Part shown: in pieces, positions 1 through 5,855 of the stretch
Position numbering within the stretch: the stretch's first letter is position 1
How the letters are laid out: every line of letters begins with the position of its first letter
Assembly: GCA_964526035.1 (NCBI GenBank)
Contig: CAZGKE010000179.1
Location: 1-6,565, forward strand
DNA length: 6,565 nucleotides
DNA from: DAOMOD01 sp964526035
Lineage (GTDB): Bacteria > Pseudomonadota > Gammaproteobacteria > Xanthomonadales > BPKI01
Direction: 5' to 3'
Notes under the pieces: model-generated
What the model saw: only the letters and a program-made list of their open reading frames with translations
What the model was told of the DNA's origin: nothing
Databases searched by the model: none
Program-made: the position numbers and the translations under genes

Positions 1-74
1 TGCAGGGTGGTCTCACCTGCCTGCGCGCTGCCGAACGTCAGTCCGGCCAGCACCGCGATGATGCGCTTGTTCAT
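1..74 (-). CDS. Secreted protein, N-terminal fragment (signal peptide only)
   Basis: Only the first 24 codons lie in the window; the gene continues past base 1 on the minus strand. The start ATG is at 74-72. The peptide begins MNKRIIAVLAGLTFGSAQA and continues GETTL. This is a textbook Sec signal peptide: a basic N-terminus (KR), a hydrophobic core and an AQA cleavage site before Gly20. A purine-rich ribosome binding site (GGGGGAGGGAG) lies directly upstream at 86-76. The gene follows the 220-aa secreted-protein gene on the same strand after 88 bases, so the two may be co-transcribed. The mature protein is outside the window and its function cannot be judged. Confidence 0.8.
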   Translation of the reverse strand, partial: MNKRIIAVLAGLTFGSAQAGETTL

Positions 75-86
75 GCTCCCTCCCCC

Positions 87-100
87 GACGCAAAGGCGTC
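87..100 (-). repeat. Small hairpin between two leftward genes
   Basis: This is a perfect inverted repeat, GACGC-AAAG-GCGTC on the plus strand, lying in the 88-bp gap between two leftward genes and abutting the ribosome binding site of the downstream one. It has no T-run on the minus-strand side, so it is not a convincing terminator. It could affect translation of the partial gene, or be chance. Confidence 0.35.
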
Positions 101-162
101 AGTCTTTCAAATGGCCCCTGTCCGGCAAGGCTAATCCATTCTGCGCCGGCGAGGAATGTGCC

Positions 163-825
163 TCAGCCTTCGAAGCCGTCGGAAAACAGGTCGAGCCGGC
201 GGATCTGCATGCCGTTGAGTGCGGCGCCATCTGCGGCATTGGCGCCAGGGGGAATACCGGAATGCAGATCAAGGTTGCCATCCAGACCGACAACGGCGAC
301 ATGGCGCGAGTAGGTGATCAGCGGCTGGTGACCCCCGGGCCAAGGCCCGCCGACCTCGAAGTACGGCACACCGGGCTCCTGATCGACGCTGGTGTAGGAA
401 AGCACGTCCGGTTGATTGGGCATGCGCGCGTAGATCAGCACTTCGTATCTGCCGGGCGCGACGCCGTCGAGAAAGATGCATGACTCGAGGGTGGGGCTGA
501 AGGTCACCAGGTAGTCGTCCATCAGCAGGGCGTCGTCGCCGCTGGTATCGGGATCCACCACCGTCGGCGTGTCCAGGCCGCCGATCTGCAGCAGGCTGAC
601 CGCCGTCGGCTGGCCATCCAGTCCGACCAGATTGTGCGTGGTTACGCCGTGGTCGCCGCGCAGGCTGTTCCACACCCCGGGAAGGCCTGCCGCAGCGTAG
701 GTAGACGCCGGTCCGGCACCCGGCTCGCCGAAATCGATGTTGAGAGATTGCGCATTCAGCGGCGATGCCGTCGCCGACAGGGCGATCAGCAAGAGTCCAC
801 GCGCGCTCAAGGAACCGACTGCCAT
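163..825 (-). CDS. Secreted protein of unknown function with FSDGFEG C-terminal tail
   Basis: This is a 220-aa protein I cannot assign to a named family. Residues 1-25 form a signal peptide (hydrophobic LLLIALSATA at 11-20, likely cleavage after LNA25), so it should be exported to the periplasm or beyond. The mature part starts with a strand rich in Asn/Asp/Gly (LNIDFGEPG at 28-36) and contains GRYEVLIYAR (125-134), an aromatic PYFEVGGPW (154-162) and NGMQIRRL near the end. This pattern of short strands and Gly/Asp turns suggests a beta-sandwich of the malectin or carbohydrate-binding kind; that is inference. The last residues, LFSDGFEG, match the end of the six-repeat protein encoded at 1631-3460. 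I chose the ATG at 825 because AGAGG lies about 6 nt upstream and the signal peptide starts there; the frame is open further upstream, to about 1014, but that stretch looks non-coding. Confidence 0.8.
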   Translation of the reverse strand: MAVGSLSARGLLLIALSATASPLNAQSLNIDFGEPGAGPASTYAAAGLPGVWNSLRGDHGVTTHNLVGLDGQPTAVSLLQIGGLDTPTVVDPDTSGDDALLMDDYLVTFSPTLESCIFLDGVAPGRYEVLIYARMPNQPDVLSYTSVDQEPGVPYFEVGGPWPGGHQPLITYSRHVAVVGLDGNLDLHSGIPPGANAADGAALNGMQIRRLDLFSDGFEG

Positions 826-844
826 GACGACCTCTGCGATAGCT

Positions 845-862
845 CCGCCGTGGCGACGGCGG
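845..862 (-). promoter_or_regulatory. GC-rich leader hairpin upstream of the 220-aa gene
   Basis: This is a perfect inverted repeat: CCGCCGT, a 4-base loop (GGCG), then ACGGCGG. It lies about 20 bases ahead of the start codon at 825 and just before its ribosome binding site, so it would form a stable stem in the 5' leader of the mRNA. It has no U-tract, so termination is unlikely; a role in translation or mRNA stability is possible. In sequence this rich in GC, chance is a fair alternative. Confidence 0.4.
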
Positions 863-927
863 CCGGGGCCAAGTATTGCAGCATTGCCTGAACATGGCAC
901 GGCCCGTGCGGCAGCGACCTGGGCATT

Positions 928-945
928 TGTAGGAAAAGTCCTACA
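928..945. promoter_or_regulatory. 18-bp perfect palindrome, candidate response-regulator operator
   Basis: TGTAGGA-AAAG-TCCTACA has two perfect 7-bp arms around a 4-base centre. It sits in the divergent gap, about 100 bp upstream of the leftward gene starting at 825 and about 130 bp upstream of the rightward ORF at 1078. The 18-bp layout with TGTA/TACA ends resembles sites bound by NarL/FixJ (LuxR-type HTH) regulators such as GacA, whose sites are described as TGTAAG-N6-CTTACA. The resemblance is by shape, not identity. As an RNA hairpin it has no T-tract on either strand, so I prefer an operator to a terminator. Confidence 0.5.
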
Positions 946-1077
946 CGACAACGCGACTTGTACCGACAGACGCCTCGCCCGCGACACGGCACCATGCACC
1001 TGCCGCGTGGACACGATGCAAGGGTTCGACAGCCCGTATGCCCAGACGCGCAGCGTATCCCTTCAATGGAGTCGGAC

Positions 1078-1284
1078 ATGGACTGGAAAGAGCTTGGCAA
1101 GGGCGCCGCCCTGGCGCTGTACCGCAATGGCTGCATGGTGGCGGTGATCACCGGTCCGCACATCGATGGCTACATGGTGTCGCTGAAAGCATCCTCGCGA
1201 AATCTGGTCATGCCCGATCTTGCGGCGGCCAAGGCGCGTGCGGAGCGGGAAGTCGAGTCGACGGACACCTCTGCCGCCGCCTGA
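1078..1284 (+). CDS. Small hypothetical protein, 68 aa
   Basis: This is a short ORF I do not recognise. The product starts MDWKELGKGAALALYRNG, continues with a probable beta-hairpin (CMVAVITGP at 19-27, GYMVSLKAS at 31-39) and ends in a charged helix (DLAAAKARAEREVES). There is no signal peptide or membrane segment, so it is probably cytoplasmic. I chose the ATG at 1078 because GGAG at 1068-1071 is spaced 6 nt from it; an in-frame ATG at 1066 would add MESD but has no ribosome binding site. The next rightward gene begins 346 bp downstream, so it is not tightly coupled. The evidence for coding is the good start signal and the protein-like pattern of hydrophobic and charged residues. Confidence 0.6.
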   Translation: MDWKELGKGAALALYRNGCMVAVITGPHIDGYMVSLKASSRNLVMPDLAAAKARAEREVESTDTSAAA

Positions 1285-1630
1285 GCACGCGCTTTCCTTC
1301 TTGAGACGGCGAGTTGCGGCCCCAAGCGTCCTTGCTTGCCTGGCGCATAAGCAGAATGCGCCCAAGGCGCCCGCGGCCGAATCGTCCAGCGCGCGCCCGA
1401 AGTTGAGGCTGAACGCGCGTCGGCGTCCGTCGGCCAAGGTCGTCGACCCGAAACAACGCCGCGTCCCCGGCGACCGCTGGCGGAGATGGACGTTGCTGTC
1501 CCGTGCGCTTTTCTGCTCTACTGGGAACCGGGAATCCTTGTCTGTCGGAACTGCGGTTGCTGCTGCAACCCCGTGCCCGTCGCAGCGCACATTCCGCCCG
1601 CTGGCGGAGTGTCGACCGGGAGCACCGAAC
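1285..1630 (+). other. 346-bp leader/intergenic region with no supported gene
   Basis: This stretch lies between the 68-aa ORF and the six-repeat gene. It happens to lack stops in the frame of the downstream gene, but the translation is Arg/Pro/Ala-rich and unlike a protein, and the signal peptide begins only at 1631. It contains a 12-bp direct repeat, CCGCTGGCGGAG, at 1474-1485 and 1598-1609 (124 bp apart), and a small perfect hairpin GGTTGC-TGCT-GCAACC at 1555-1570. I see no convincing -35/-10 pair. A promoter for the 609-aa gene is expected here. Confidence 0.5.
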
Positions 1631-3460
1631 ATGCATCGCCCAGAGCCTGAACCCGAAACGGATCTTCCTTTGCAGCGCACCGCTGCACGTGCAGCGGCCC
1701 TGTTGCTCACCGGCACTTTGTTCGCGATGCCCCTGGGCAGCGAAGCAGGGGATGCCGACTGTCTGGCTCTCAACAACGGCGCGGTCGAAGCGGATGTGGC
1801 CACGGTCACGGTGACGCCAAGCTTTCAACTGAACGGCAATCCGTTTCCGGTGGATCCGGCCAATGCTGCCCGTATATCGCTGGTGAAGGACGGTCTGTTT
1901 CAGGCATTCCTGGGCGATACCGACCAGCCTCCGCAACCTGTTCATGTCATTGCTGACACCTACGATCTGCTCTATCAGCACAAGAGCGGGTCGCTGGTGC
2001 CGCGAAACGCCCAGGACTTCTTCGCCAGGAACGTGCCGGTGACTGCGGACGGCATCCTGATCGTGAATGTTCCTTCGGTGTCCCAGGCCGGGCCATTCAT
2101 TCTGAACGGTGCGGCTTTTCCTGCCTCTGATTTCGAGGACGCGAACATCTTTGCCGTGGGTGTTCTCGATGGAAACGAGGTCCTTTTCGGCAACACGCAT
2201 GACGGCAGCTACTCGCTGTCGATCCTGCCCGGCGAATACGACATCGTCTATCGAATCGAGAGCGGCGGCTCGGTGGTGCCTCGCAACAGCAATGCGGTGA
2301 TCGACCGCCGCCTGATCGTTGCCAACAACTTCTCCGCCGCAGTGTCCGTTCAAAGCGCTGCGGTGTCAGGCAGTTTCACGTTCAATGGCAGCCTGGCGCC
2401 CAACTCTCCGTACGAGAACGGGGAGATCTCGCTGCGCGGCTCGCCGGGAGATGTCGTGGTGCTGGGCCAGACCCGCGACCAGTCGTATTCGACGCTGGTG
2501 GTGCAAGGCGAATACGACGTGCACTACGACGTGCTGGTTTCCAATGGGACGGCGCCGTTGAACCAGAACAAGCGCCTGTTGCAGGGTGTCGCTCTGAATG
2601 GAGGGACGCTTGACGTCGACGTACCTTCAAAAACGGTGGTCGGCGACTTCACGCGCAATGGCCTGCCTGCGCCACCGAGCGTCTATGAAAGCGCGCGGAT
2701 TTCGTTCGTCGATCGCCAGACCCGCGCCGTGAACGTGGTCGGAGTCACCTCCGATCAGAGCTATTCGACCCGCCTGATTCCTGGCTCATACGATGTTCTA
2801 TACGAACGGCTCGCTGCATCCGTTGACATGCCTCTCAACGTCAACGCGGACCTGGGACGCGTGTCATTCACGCCGGGTGGCTTGATCCAGGTTGAGATCG
2901 ATATTGACGTACCCCGCACGTTCATCACCGTCGCTTCGACCCTGGATGCGGCGCCCTGGCCGGGGCCGGGGCCGTCGTCCGGCGAACTCAGCCTCTGGAA
3001 TCTGGACGACGGCCTCAGCGTGGTGCTGGGTCTCACCCATGACCTTCCGATCTCCATCCCGGTGGTGAGCGGCAGCTACCGCTTCGGCTATGCCCATGTG
3101 GGCGCGGGCGGCGCGATGCTGCCGGTCAACTCGCTGATGCGATTGCCGGACCCGGCGGAAGTATCAGGCGCCAACGCTGCATTCAACGTCGCATTCGAAA
3201 GCACGCTGGTGCAGCCTGCATTGACGCTCAACGGCAGCGCATGGCCGATGGTGGCGAACCAGTCGGGGCGGCTTTTCTTCACGTCGGAGAGCGACGTCAT
3301 CGAGTTGAGTCCGACATCGCAGCCGGGCCAGACACGCGTGCTGCAGGGCACCTATGACCTGCGCTACGCGCACGACGAGGGTAATCTGGTTCCCGTCAAT
3401 TTCCTGAAGACGATTGCCTGCTTCCGCCCCGGTTGCCTCTTCTGCGACGGGTTCGAGTGA
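1631..3460 (+). CDS. Secreted six-repeat protein with FCDGFE C-terminal tail
   Basis: This 609-aa protein belongs to no named family that I recognise. It has a charged, proline-rich N-terminus (EPEPET), then a signal-peptide core around 18-34 with likely cleavage near SEA39. The mature part is six tandem repeats, roughly at 58-150, 152-244, 245-335, 336-429, 430-524 and 525-598. Each has F-x-L/F-N-G at its start, a GxTxDxSYS-like strand, a PG-x-YD-V-x-Y motif, then VPxN or PLN. The motif tyrosines are at 111, 203, 295, 387, 483 and 575, spaced 92, 92, 92, 96 and 92. The pattern suggests repeated beta-sandwich domains, perhaps like carboxypeptidase regulatory or Ig-type modules; this is inference. 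The only cysteines are C44 and C597, C602 and C605. The protein ends CLFCDGFE. The start at 1631 is supported by GGGAG 8 nt upstream. A surface, adhesive or matrix role is a guess. Confidence 0.85.
   Translation: MHRPEPEPETDLPLQRTAARAAALLLTGTLFAMPLGSEAGDADCLALNNGAVEADVATVTVTPSFQLNGNPFPVDPANAARISLVKDGLFQAFLGDTDQPPQPVHVIADTYDLLYQHKSGSLVPRNAQDFFARNVPVTADGILIVNVPSVSQAGPFILNGAAFPASDFEDANIFAVGVLDGNEVLFGNTHDGSYSLSILPGEYDIVYRIESGGSVVPRNSNAVIDRRLIVANNFSAAVSVQSAAVSGSFTFNGSLAPNSPYENGEISLRGSPGDVVVLGQTRDQSYSTLVVQGEYDVHYDVLVSNGTAPLNQNKRLLQGVALNGGTLDVDVPSKTVVGDFTRNGLPAPPSVYESARISFVDRQTRAVNVVGVTSDQSYSTRLIPGSYDVLYERLAASVDMPLNVNADLGRVSFTPGGLIQVEIDIDVPRTFITVASTLDAAPWPGPGPSSGELSLWNLDDGLSVVLGLTHDLPISIPVVSGSYRFGYAHVGAGGAMLPVNSLMRLPDPAEVSGANAAFNVAFESTLVQPALTLNGSAWPMVANQSGRLFFTSESDVIELSPTSQPGQTRVLQGTYDLRYAHDEGNLVPVNFLKTIACFRPGCLFCDGFE
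1799..3424 (+). repeat. Six in-frame tandem repeats of about 276 bp
   Basis: The six domain repeats of the secreted protein have a period of 276 bp, with one unit of 288 bp. The tyrosine codon of the YD motif falls at 1961, 2237, 2513, 2789, 3077 and 3353. Units 2, 3 and 4 are most alike; unit 5 has lost the NG and YD residues (it reads GSYRFGY) and unit 6 is cut short and passes into the C-terminal tail. The DNA of the units has diverged well beyond near-identity, so the duplications are old and not a source of recent slippage. Confidence 0.8.
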
Positions 3461-3466
3461 TCGCAA

Positions 3467-3694
3467 TCAGCGCTGCGCCGGTTCGTTGTACTGAAACACG
3501 TCCTCCAGTGGCACCTCGAACACGCGCGCGATCTGGAAGGCCGCTTCCAGCGACGGCGAATATTTCCCGAGCTCGATGGCATTGATGGTCTGGCGGGTGA
3601 GTCCGATGCGCTCGGCCAGCTCGCCCTGGGTCATCTCGCCGGCGTGGAAGCGCAATTCGCGGATCCGGTTGCTGACGCGGGTGGGGCGGGTCAT
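3467..3694 (-). CDS. XRE-family (YozG-like) small transcriptional regulator
   Basis: This is a 75-aa DNA-binding protein that is almost entirely one Cro/C1-type helix-turn-helix domain. Helix 2 is at about 22-31 (TQGELAERIG) and the recognition helix at about 33-43 (TRQTINAIELG). These are followed by the KYSPSLEAAFQIARVFEVPLEDVF segment typical of short YozG-like regulators, which usually end soon after. The ATG at 3694 overlaps the stop of the membrane-protein gene (ATGA) and is preceded by GGAAG 6 nt upstream; an in-frame TTG at 3700 is a less likely start. It is translationally coupled to the membrane protein and probably represses their shared promoter, where GTAAAG repeats lie at 4156-4193. 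Its 3' end faces the six-repeat gene across 6 bp. Confidence 0.92.
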   Translation of the reverse strand: MTRPTRVSNRIRELRFHAGEMTQGELAERIGLTRQTINAIELGKYSPSLEAAFQIARVFEVPLEDVFQYNEPAQR

Positions 3695-4116
3695 GCCCAA
3701 CTTCCGCGGCGATAGAGCACGATCTTGGTAAGGCCCTCCAGGATTTCGGCCAGCACCCAGCCCAGCATCAGGGCGTTGGCCACGTAGAAGTGGTGGATGT
3801 CGAGCATGCTCAGCACGATGCCGCAGAACATCGTGACCCCCAGCATCATGCCGCCGGCGCGTTCACCATACAGGGCGATCTGTCGGTCGCGTTCGTCCTC
3901 GACGCTCGCTTCCCTGGGGTTGAACAGGGCGATCAGAACATGGCCCGCCACCGCGAACATGATCAGTGGGATGACTGCGGCCATCAGCAAGGGCTGATAG
4001 GCAATCTCCTCCAGGGGCACAGCGCCGTGCCAGCGCCAGATGATGAAGAAGTAGACGCCGTACACCAGCATCATCGCGGCGGTCATCAGGGTGGTGCTCT
4101 TTTCCTGGTAGTTCAT
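3691..4116 (-). CDS. Four-helix integral membrane protein, partner of XRE regulator
   Basis: This 141-aa protein is predicted to sit in the inner membrane. Four hydrophobic segments are visible at about 9-27, 42-64, 87-105 and 110-133. The loop between segments 2 and 3 carries the motif VEDERDRQIALYGERAG (72-88). A DERDxxI...G.R loop between helices is a mark of small DUF2178-like membrane proteins, which are often encoded next to a short XRE regulator; I make that assignment from memory and hold it loosely. The positive-inside rule (NPRE and ERDR loop, LYRRG end) puts both ends and the loop in the cytoplasm. The ATG at 4116 has GGAG 7 nt upstream. Its molecular role is unknown; a stress-response or envelope-sensing unit with the regulator is one possibility. 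Confidence 0.85.
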   Translation of the reverse strand: MNYQEKSTTLMTAAMMLVYGVYFFIIWRWHGAVPLEEIAYQPLLMAAVIPLIMFAVAGHVLIALFNPREASVEDERDRQIALYGERAGGMMLGVTMFCGIVLSMLDIHHFYVANALMLGWVLAEILEGLTKIVLYRRGSWA

Positions 4117-4152
4117 GGACGTCTCCGGGAGTCAAGAATGTTTGACAGGGCG

Positions 4153-4193
4153 TAGAGTAAAGAACTCGCGACTCTAAGTAAAGAAATCTTTAC
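4153..4193 (-). promoter_or_regulatory. Candidate operator/promoter of the membrane protein-XRE operon
   Basis: An AT-rich patch in otherwise GC-rich DNA lies 37-77 bp upstream of the membrane-protein start. On the plus strand AGTAAAGAA occurs twice, at 4156-4164 and 4177-4185, exactly 21 bp apart (two helical turns). The second copy also forms a perfect inverted repeat GTAAAG-AAAT-CTTTAC at 4178-4193. A wider inverted repeat, TAGAGT at 4153-4158 and ACTCTA at 4171-4176, overlaps. On the minus strand TTTACT, 17 bases, TACTCT is a weak -35/-10 candidate inside the same region. This is the expected layout for a repressor covering its own promoter; the likely binder is the XRE protein of this operon. 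Confidence 0.6.
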
Positions 4194-4301
4194 ATCACAT
4201 CTCGTGACCGGTCGCGTGTTCCCGGCGACCCCGCCCTTTGCCTCTTGACGGTCCGCCGTTTTCGCTGCGTGATGCCGTCCCCACCGGCGCCCTTTCCACG
4301 C

Positions 4302-4579
4302 ATGACAAACCTGCTCGACAACGTCTTCTGGCATGCCATGGTGGGATTCCAGTCCGACATCGCAGCCGGAAGCGGCAGTTCGCGTCGCTACGCCCGCGGC
4401 TACTCGCCGATTGCAGCGTTCGCCGATCCGCTGCGTGCGGACCTCGATGCGCTGGCCGCCGAGTTCGATTCCGGCGAGCGCTTCTGGTCAGCGGCAACCG
4501 CACTGCTCACGACTTCTACCGCCGGTTCGGTTTCCGTGACTACCGAACGTCCACCGTCCGCATCCTCTTCCGCGAGCAG
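4302..4579 (+). pseudogene. GNAT-family acetyltransferase remnant, internal deletion and frameshift
   Basis: Two parts of what looks like one GNAT N-acetyltransferase gene lie side by side in different frames. The first (4302 to about 4487) reads MTNLLDNVFWHAMVGFQSDI, then SRRYARGYSPIAAFADP and DSGERFW. The LLDNxxWHAL...ARRY...FA pattern is the start of a proteobacterial family of roughly 200-plus-aa acetyltransferases. The second (4484-4579, frame +2 relative to the first) reads LVSGNRTAHDFYRRFGFRDY and then RTSTVRILFREQ, the typical end of such enzymes (N-x-x-A-x-x-F/LY-x-x-x-GF). The acetyl-CoA-binding middle, about 130 or more residues, is absent. No ribosome binding site precedes 4302 and the C-terminal frame runs on without its own stop. 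I read this as a dead gene. The recognition is from memory and without alignment. Confidence 0.6.
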
Positions 4580-4628
4580 GGCCGGTCAGAAGCCGCTGCG
4601 CGAGACGTCGCGACGGTCGCTGGGGTAA

Positions 4629-5855
4629 TCAGCTTTCCACGCCGCCGTGCCGGCGCAGCAGGGTGCGCATGGCGTCGCTGTGTGCAAACCCGATCACGGT
4701 GTAGCCGCGTTCGGTACGCGCGTTGGGATCTGCACCGGCTTTGAGGAGCAGCTCAGCGAGGTCGAGGCGATCGCGGCGCGCCGCGTAGTTGAGCGCGGTG
4801 TTGCCGTCACCATCTGCTGCATCCAGCGCTGCGCCGTGCTCGATGAGCAGCTCGAGGATGGCGGCATCGGCCAGGTGCCGTACCGCGTTCGGCAGGGCGC
4901 CACCGGCCGGGTCCGGACCGTTGGGATCTGCGCCATTTTTCAGAAGCAGCCGTACGAGATCGGGCTGGCCCTGGTAGAGCGCGAGCCCCAGCGGCGCGGT
5001 CCGCAATGGCTTGAAGGAGCTGTGCAGCAGAGCAGGATCCTTCTCCAGCGCGGCGGATACCTCCTGGCATCGCCCCAGCGCCACGGCCGAATGAAAGTCG
5101 AGTACGGCACCCTGCTCGAGCAGCCACTTCGCTTCGTCGGCGTGGCGGCCCATCCAGGCCTGCTGCAGCAGTGTGGGATCCGTGCCGATGTGGTCGGCGA
5201 CCCGAGCGCCATGGCGCTGCAGCATGGCCAGCGCAGGACCCAGTCCTCTGCTCGCCGCAATGGACATCGCGTCGCGCCCGTAGCGCCCGCGCGCGTGCAC
5301 GTCAACGCCGCGTCGCAGCAGCTCCTGCAGCAGGTCCAGCGACTCGCGGTTGGGCTCGCCGGACCTGAACGCGTAGATGCCGTCGAGCATGTGAATGACG
5401 CAGGTGTCGCCTTCGGCGTCGCGAAGGCACGGGTCGGCGCCGCGCTCGAGCAGCGCCCACGCTCCCTCCAGGTGGCCGCGCAGCAGGGCGGACATCAGCG
5501 GCGTCACGCCGCCTTCGAACTGATCGTCCACCGTGAGCCCGCGCGACAGGAACTCGTCCAGCATTCCCAGGGTGCCGGGATAGGCCGCCGCAAGATGCAC
5601 CAGCGATCGTCCCGAAAGGTCACGAGCATCGATGCTTGCGCCGGCCTCAAGGAGAAACCGCACGGCTTGGGGCTTCTGCGCATTGGCTGCGCGTAAAACG
5701 GCGCTCACCCCCTCCTTGTCGCGGGTGTCGACATCCATGCCCTGATCAAGCATGCGGCGCAGCATGATGACGTCACCGTTCACCGCGGCCGACAGGTAGA
5801 CGTCCTCGGGCGACCAGTCCGTCGAGTAGTAGAACGCCGATTCGGATTCGTGCAT
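4629..5855 (-). CDS. Ankyrin-repeat protein, 408 aa
   Basis: This is a soluble protein built almost wholly from ankyrin repeats, which act as protein-binding scaffolds. There is no signal peptide or membrane segment, so it is probably cytoplasmic. Roughly eleven repeats can be followed from residue 15 to 405, with typical pieces such as AAVNGDVIMLRRMLDQGMDVD (20 or so residues from 23), VRFLLEAGASIDARD, LLERGADPCLRD, VRLLLKNGADPNGPD, LLIEHGAALDAADGDGNTAL and LLLKAGADPNAR. The fifth repeat is stretched by YAFRSGEPNRES (161-172). A less regular part at 220-285, including ALEKDPALLHSSF, divides N- and C-terminal blocks. GGAG lies 6 nt before the ATG at 5855. Neighbours do not reveal a partner. 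Confidence 0.9.
   Translation of the reverse strand: MHESESAFYYSTDWSPEDVYLSAAVNGDVIMLRRMLDQGMDVDTRDKEGVSAVLRAANAQKPQAVRFLLEAGASIDARDLSGRSLVHLAAAYPGTLGMLDEFLSRGLTVDDQFEGGVTPLMSALLRGHLEGAWALLERGADPCLRDAEGDTCVIHMLDGIYAFRSGEPNRESLDLLQELLRRGVDVHARGRYGRDAMSIAASRGLGPALAMLQRHGARVADHIGTDPTLLQQAWMGRHADEAKWLLEQGAVLDFHSAVALGRCQEVSAALEKDPALLHSSFKPLRTAPLGLALYQGQPDLVRLLLKNGADPNGPDPAGGALPNAVRHLADAAILELLIEHGAALDAADGDGNTALNYAARRDRLDLAELLLKAGADPNARTERGYTVIGFAHSDAMRTLLRRHGGVES

Noticed and set aside
928..945. TGTAGGA...TCCTACA as a REP-element pair or a terminator
   Set aside because: REP elements of pseudomonads and relatives start TGTAGGAGC but continue with a longer GC-rich stem, which is absent. There is no T-run for a terminator on either strand.
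826..1014. In-frame upstream extension of the 220-aa secreted protein gene by 63 codons
   Set aside because: The extension is Arg/Ala-rich, covers the palindrome and hairpin, and would bury the signal peptide. The ATG at 825 has its own ribosome binding site.
1220..1630. In-frame upstream extension of the six-repeat gene by 137 codons
   Set aside because: The translation is low-complexity Arg/Pro/Ala with no protein-like pattern. It would overlap the 68-aa ORF and place the signal peptide in mid-protein. The ATG at 1631 has GGGAG at good spacing.
1208..2353. Long minus-strand open frame of 381 codons
   Set aside because: It is antisense to the repeat gene and leader, Arg/His-rich, without domain features. 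It is a side effect of high-GC codon use on the other strand.
3440..3460. DGFE tail as a PEP-CTERM-like or LPXTG-like signal
   Set aside because: There is no transmembrane helix and no terminal basic cluster. If it is a signal, it is of another type.
4238..4744. A 168-codon plus-strand gene
   Set aside because: Only the part at about 4484-4579 resembles a protein (GNAT end). The rest is Arg/Cys-rich and runs into the ankyrin gene. It is treated as part of the broken acetyltransferase.
4647..5696. Long plus-strand open frame of 349 codons
   Set aside because: It lies exactly opposite the ankyrin-repeat gene, which has clear domain content. The antisense product shows no recognisable features.
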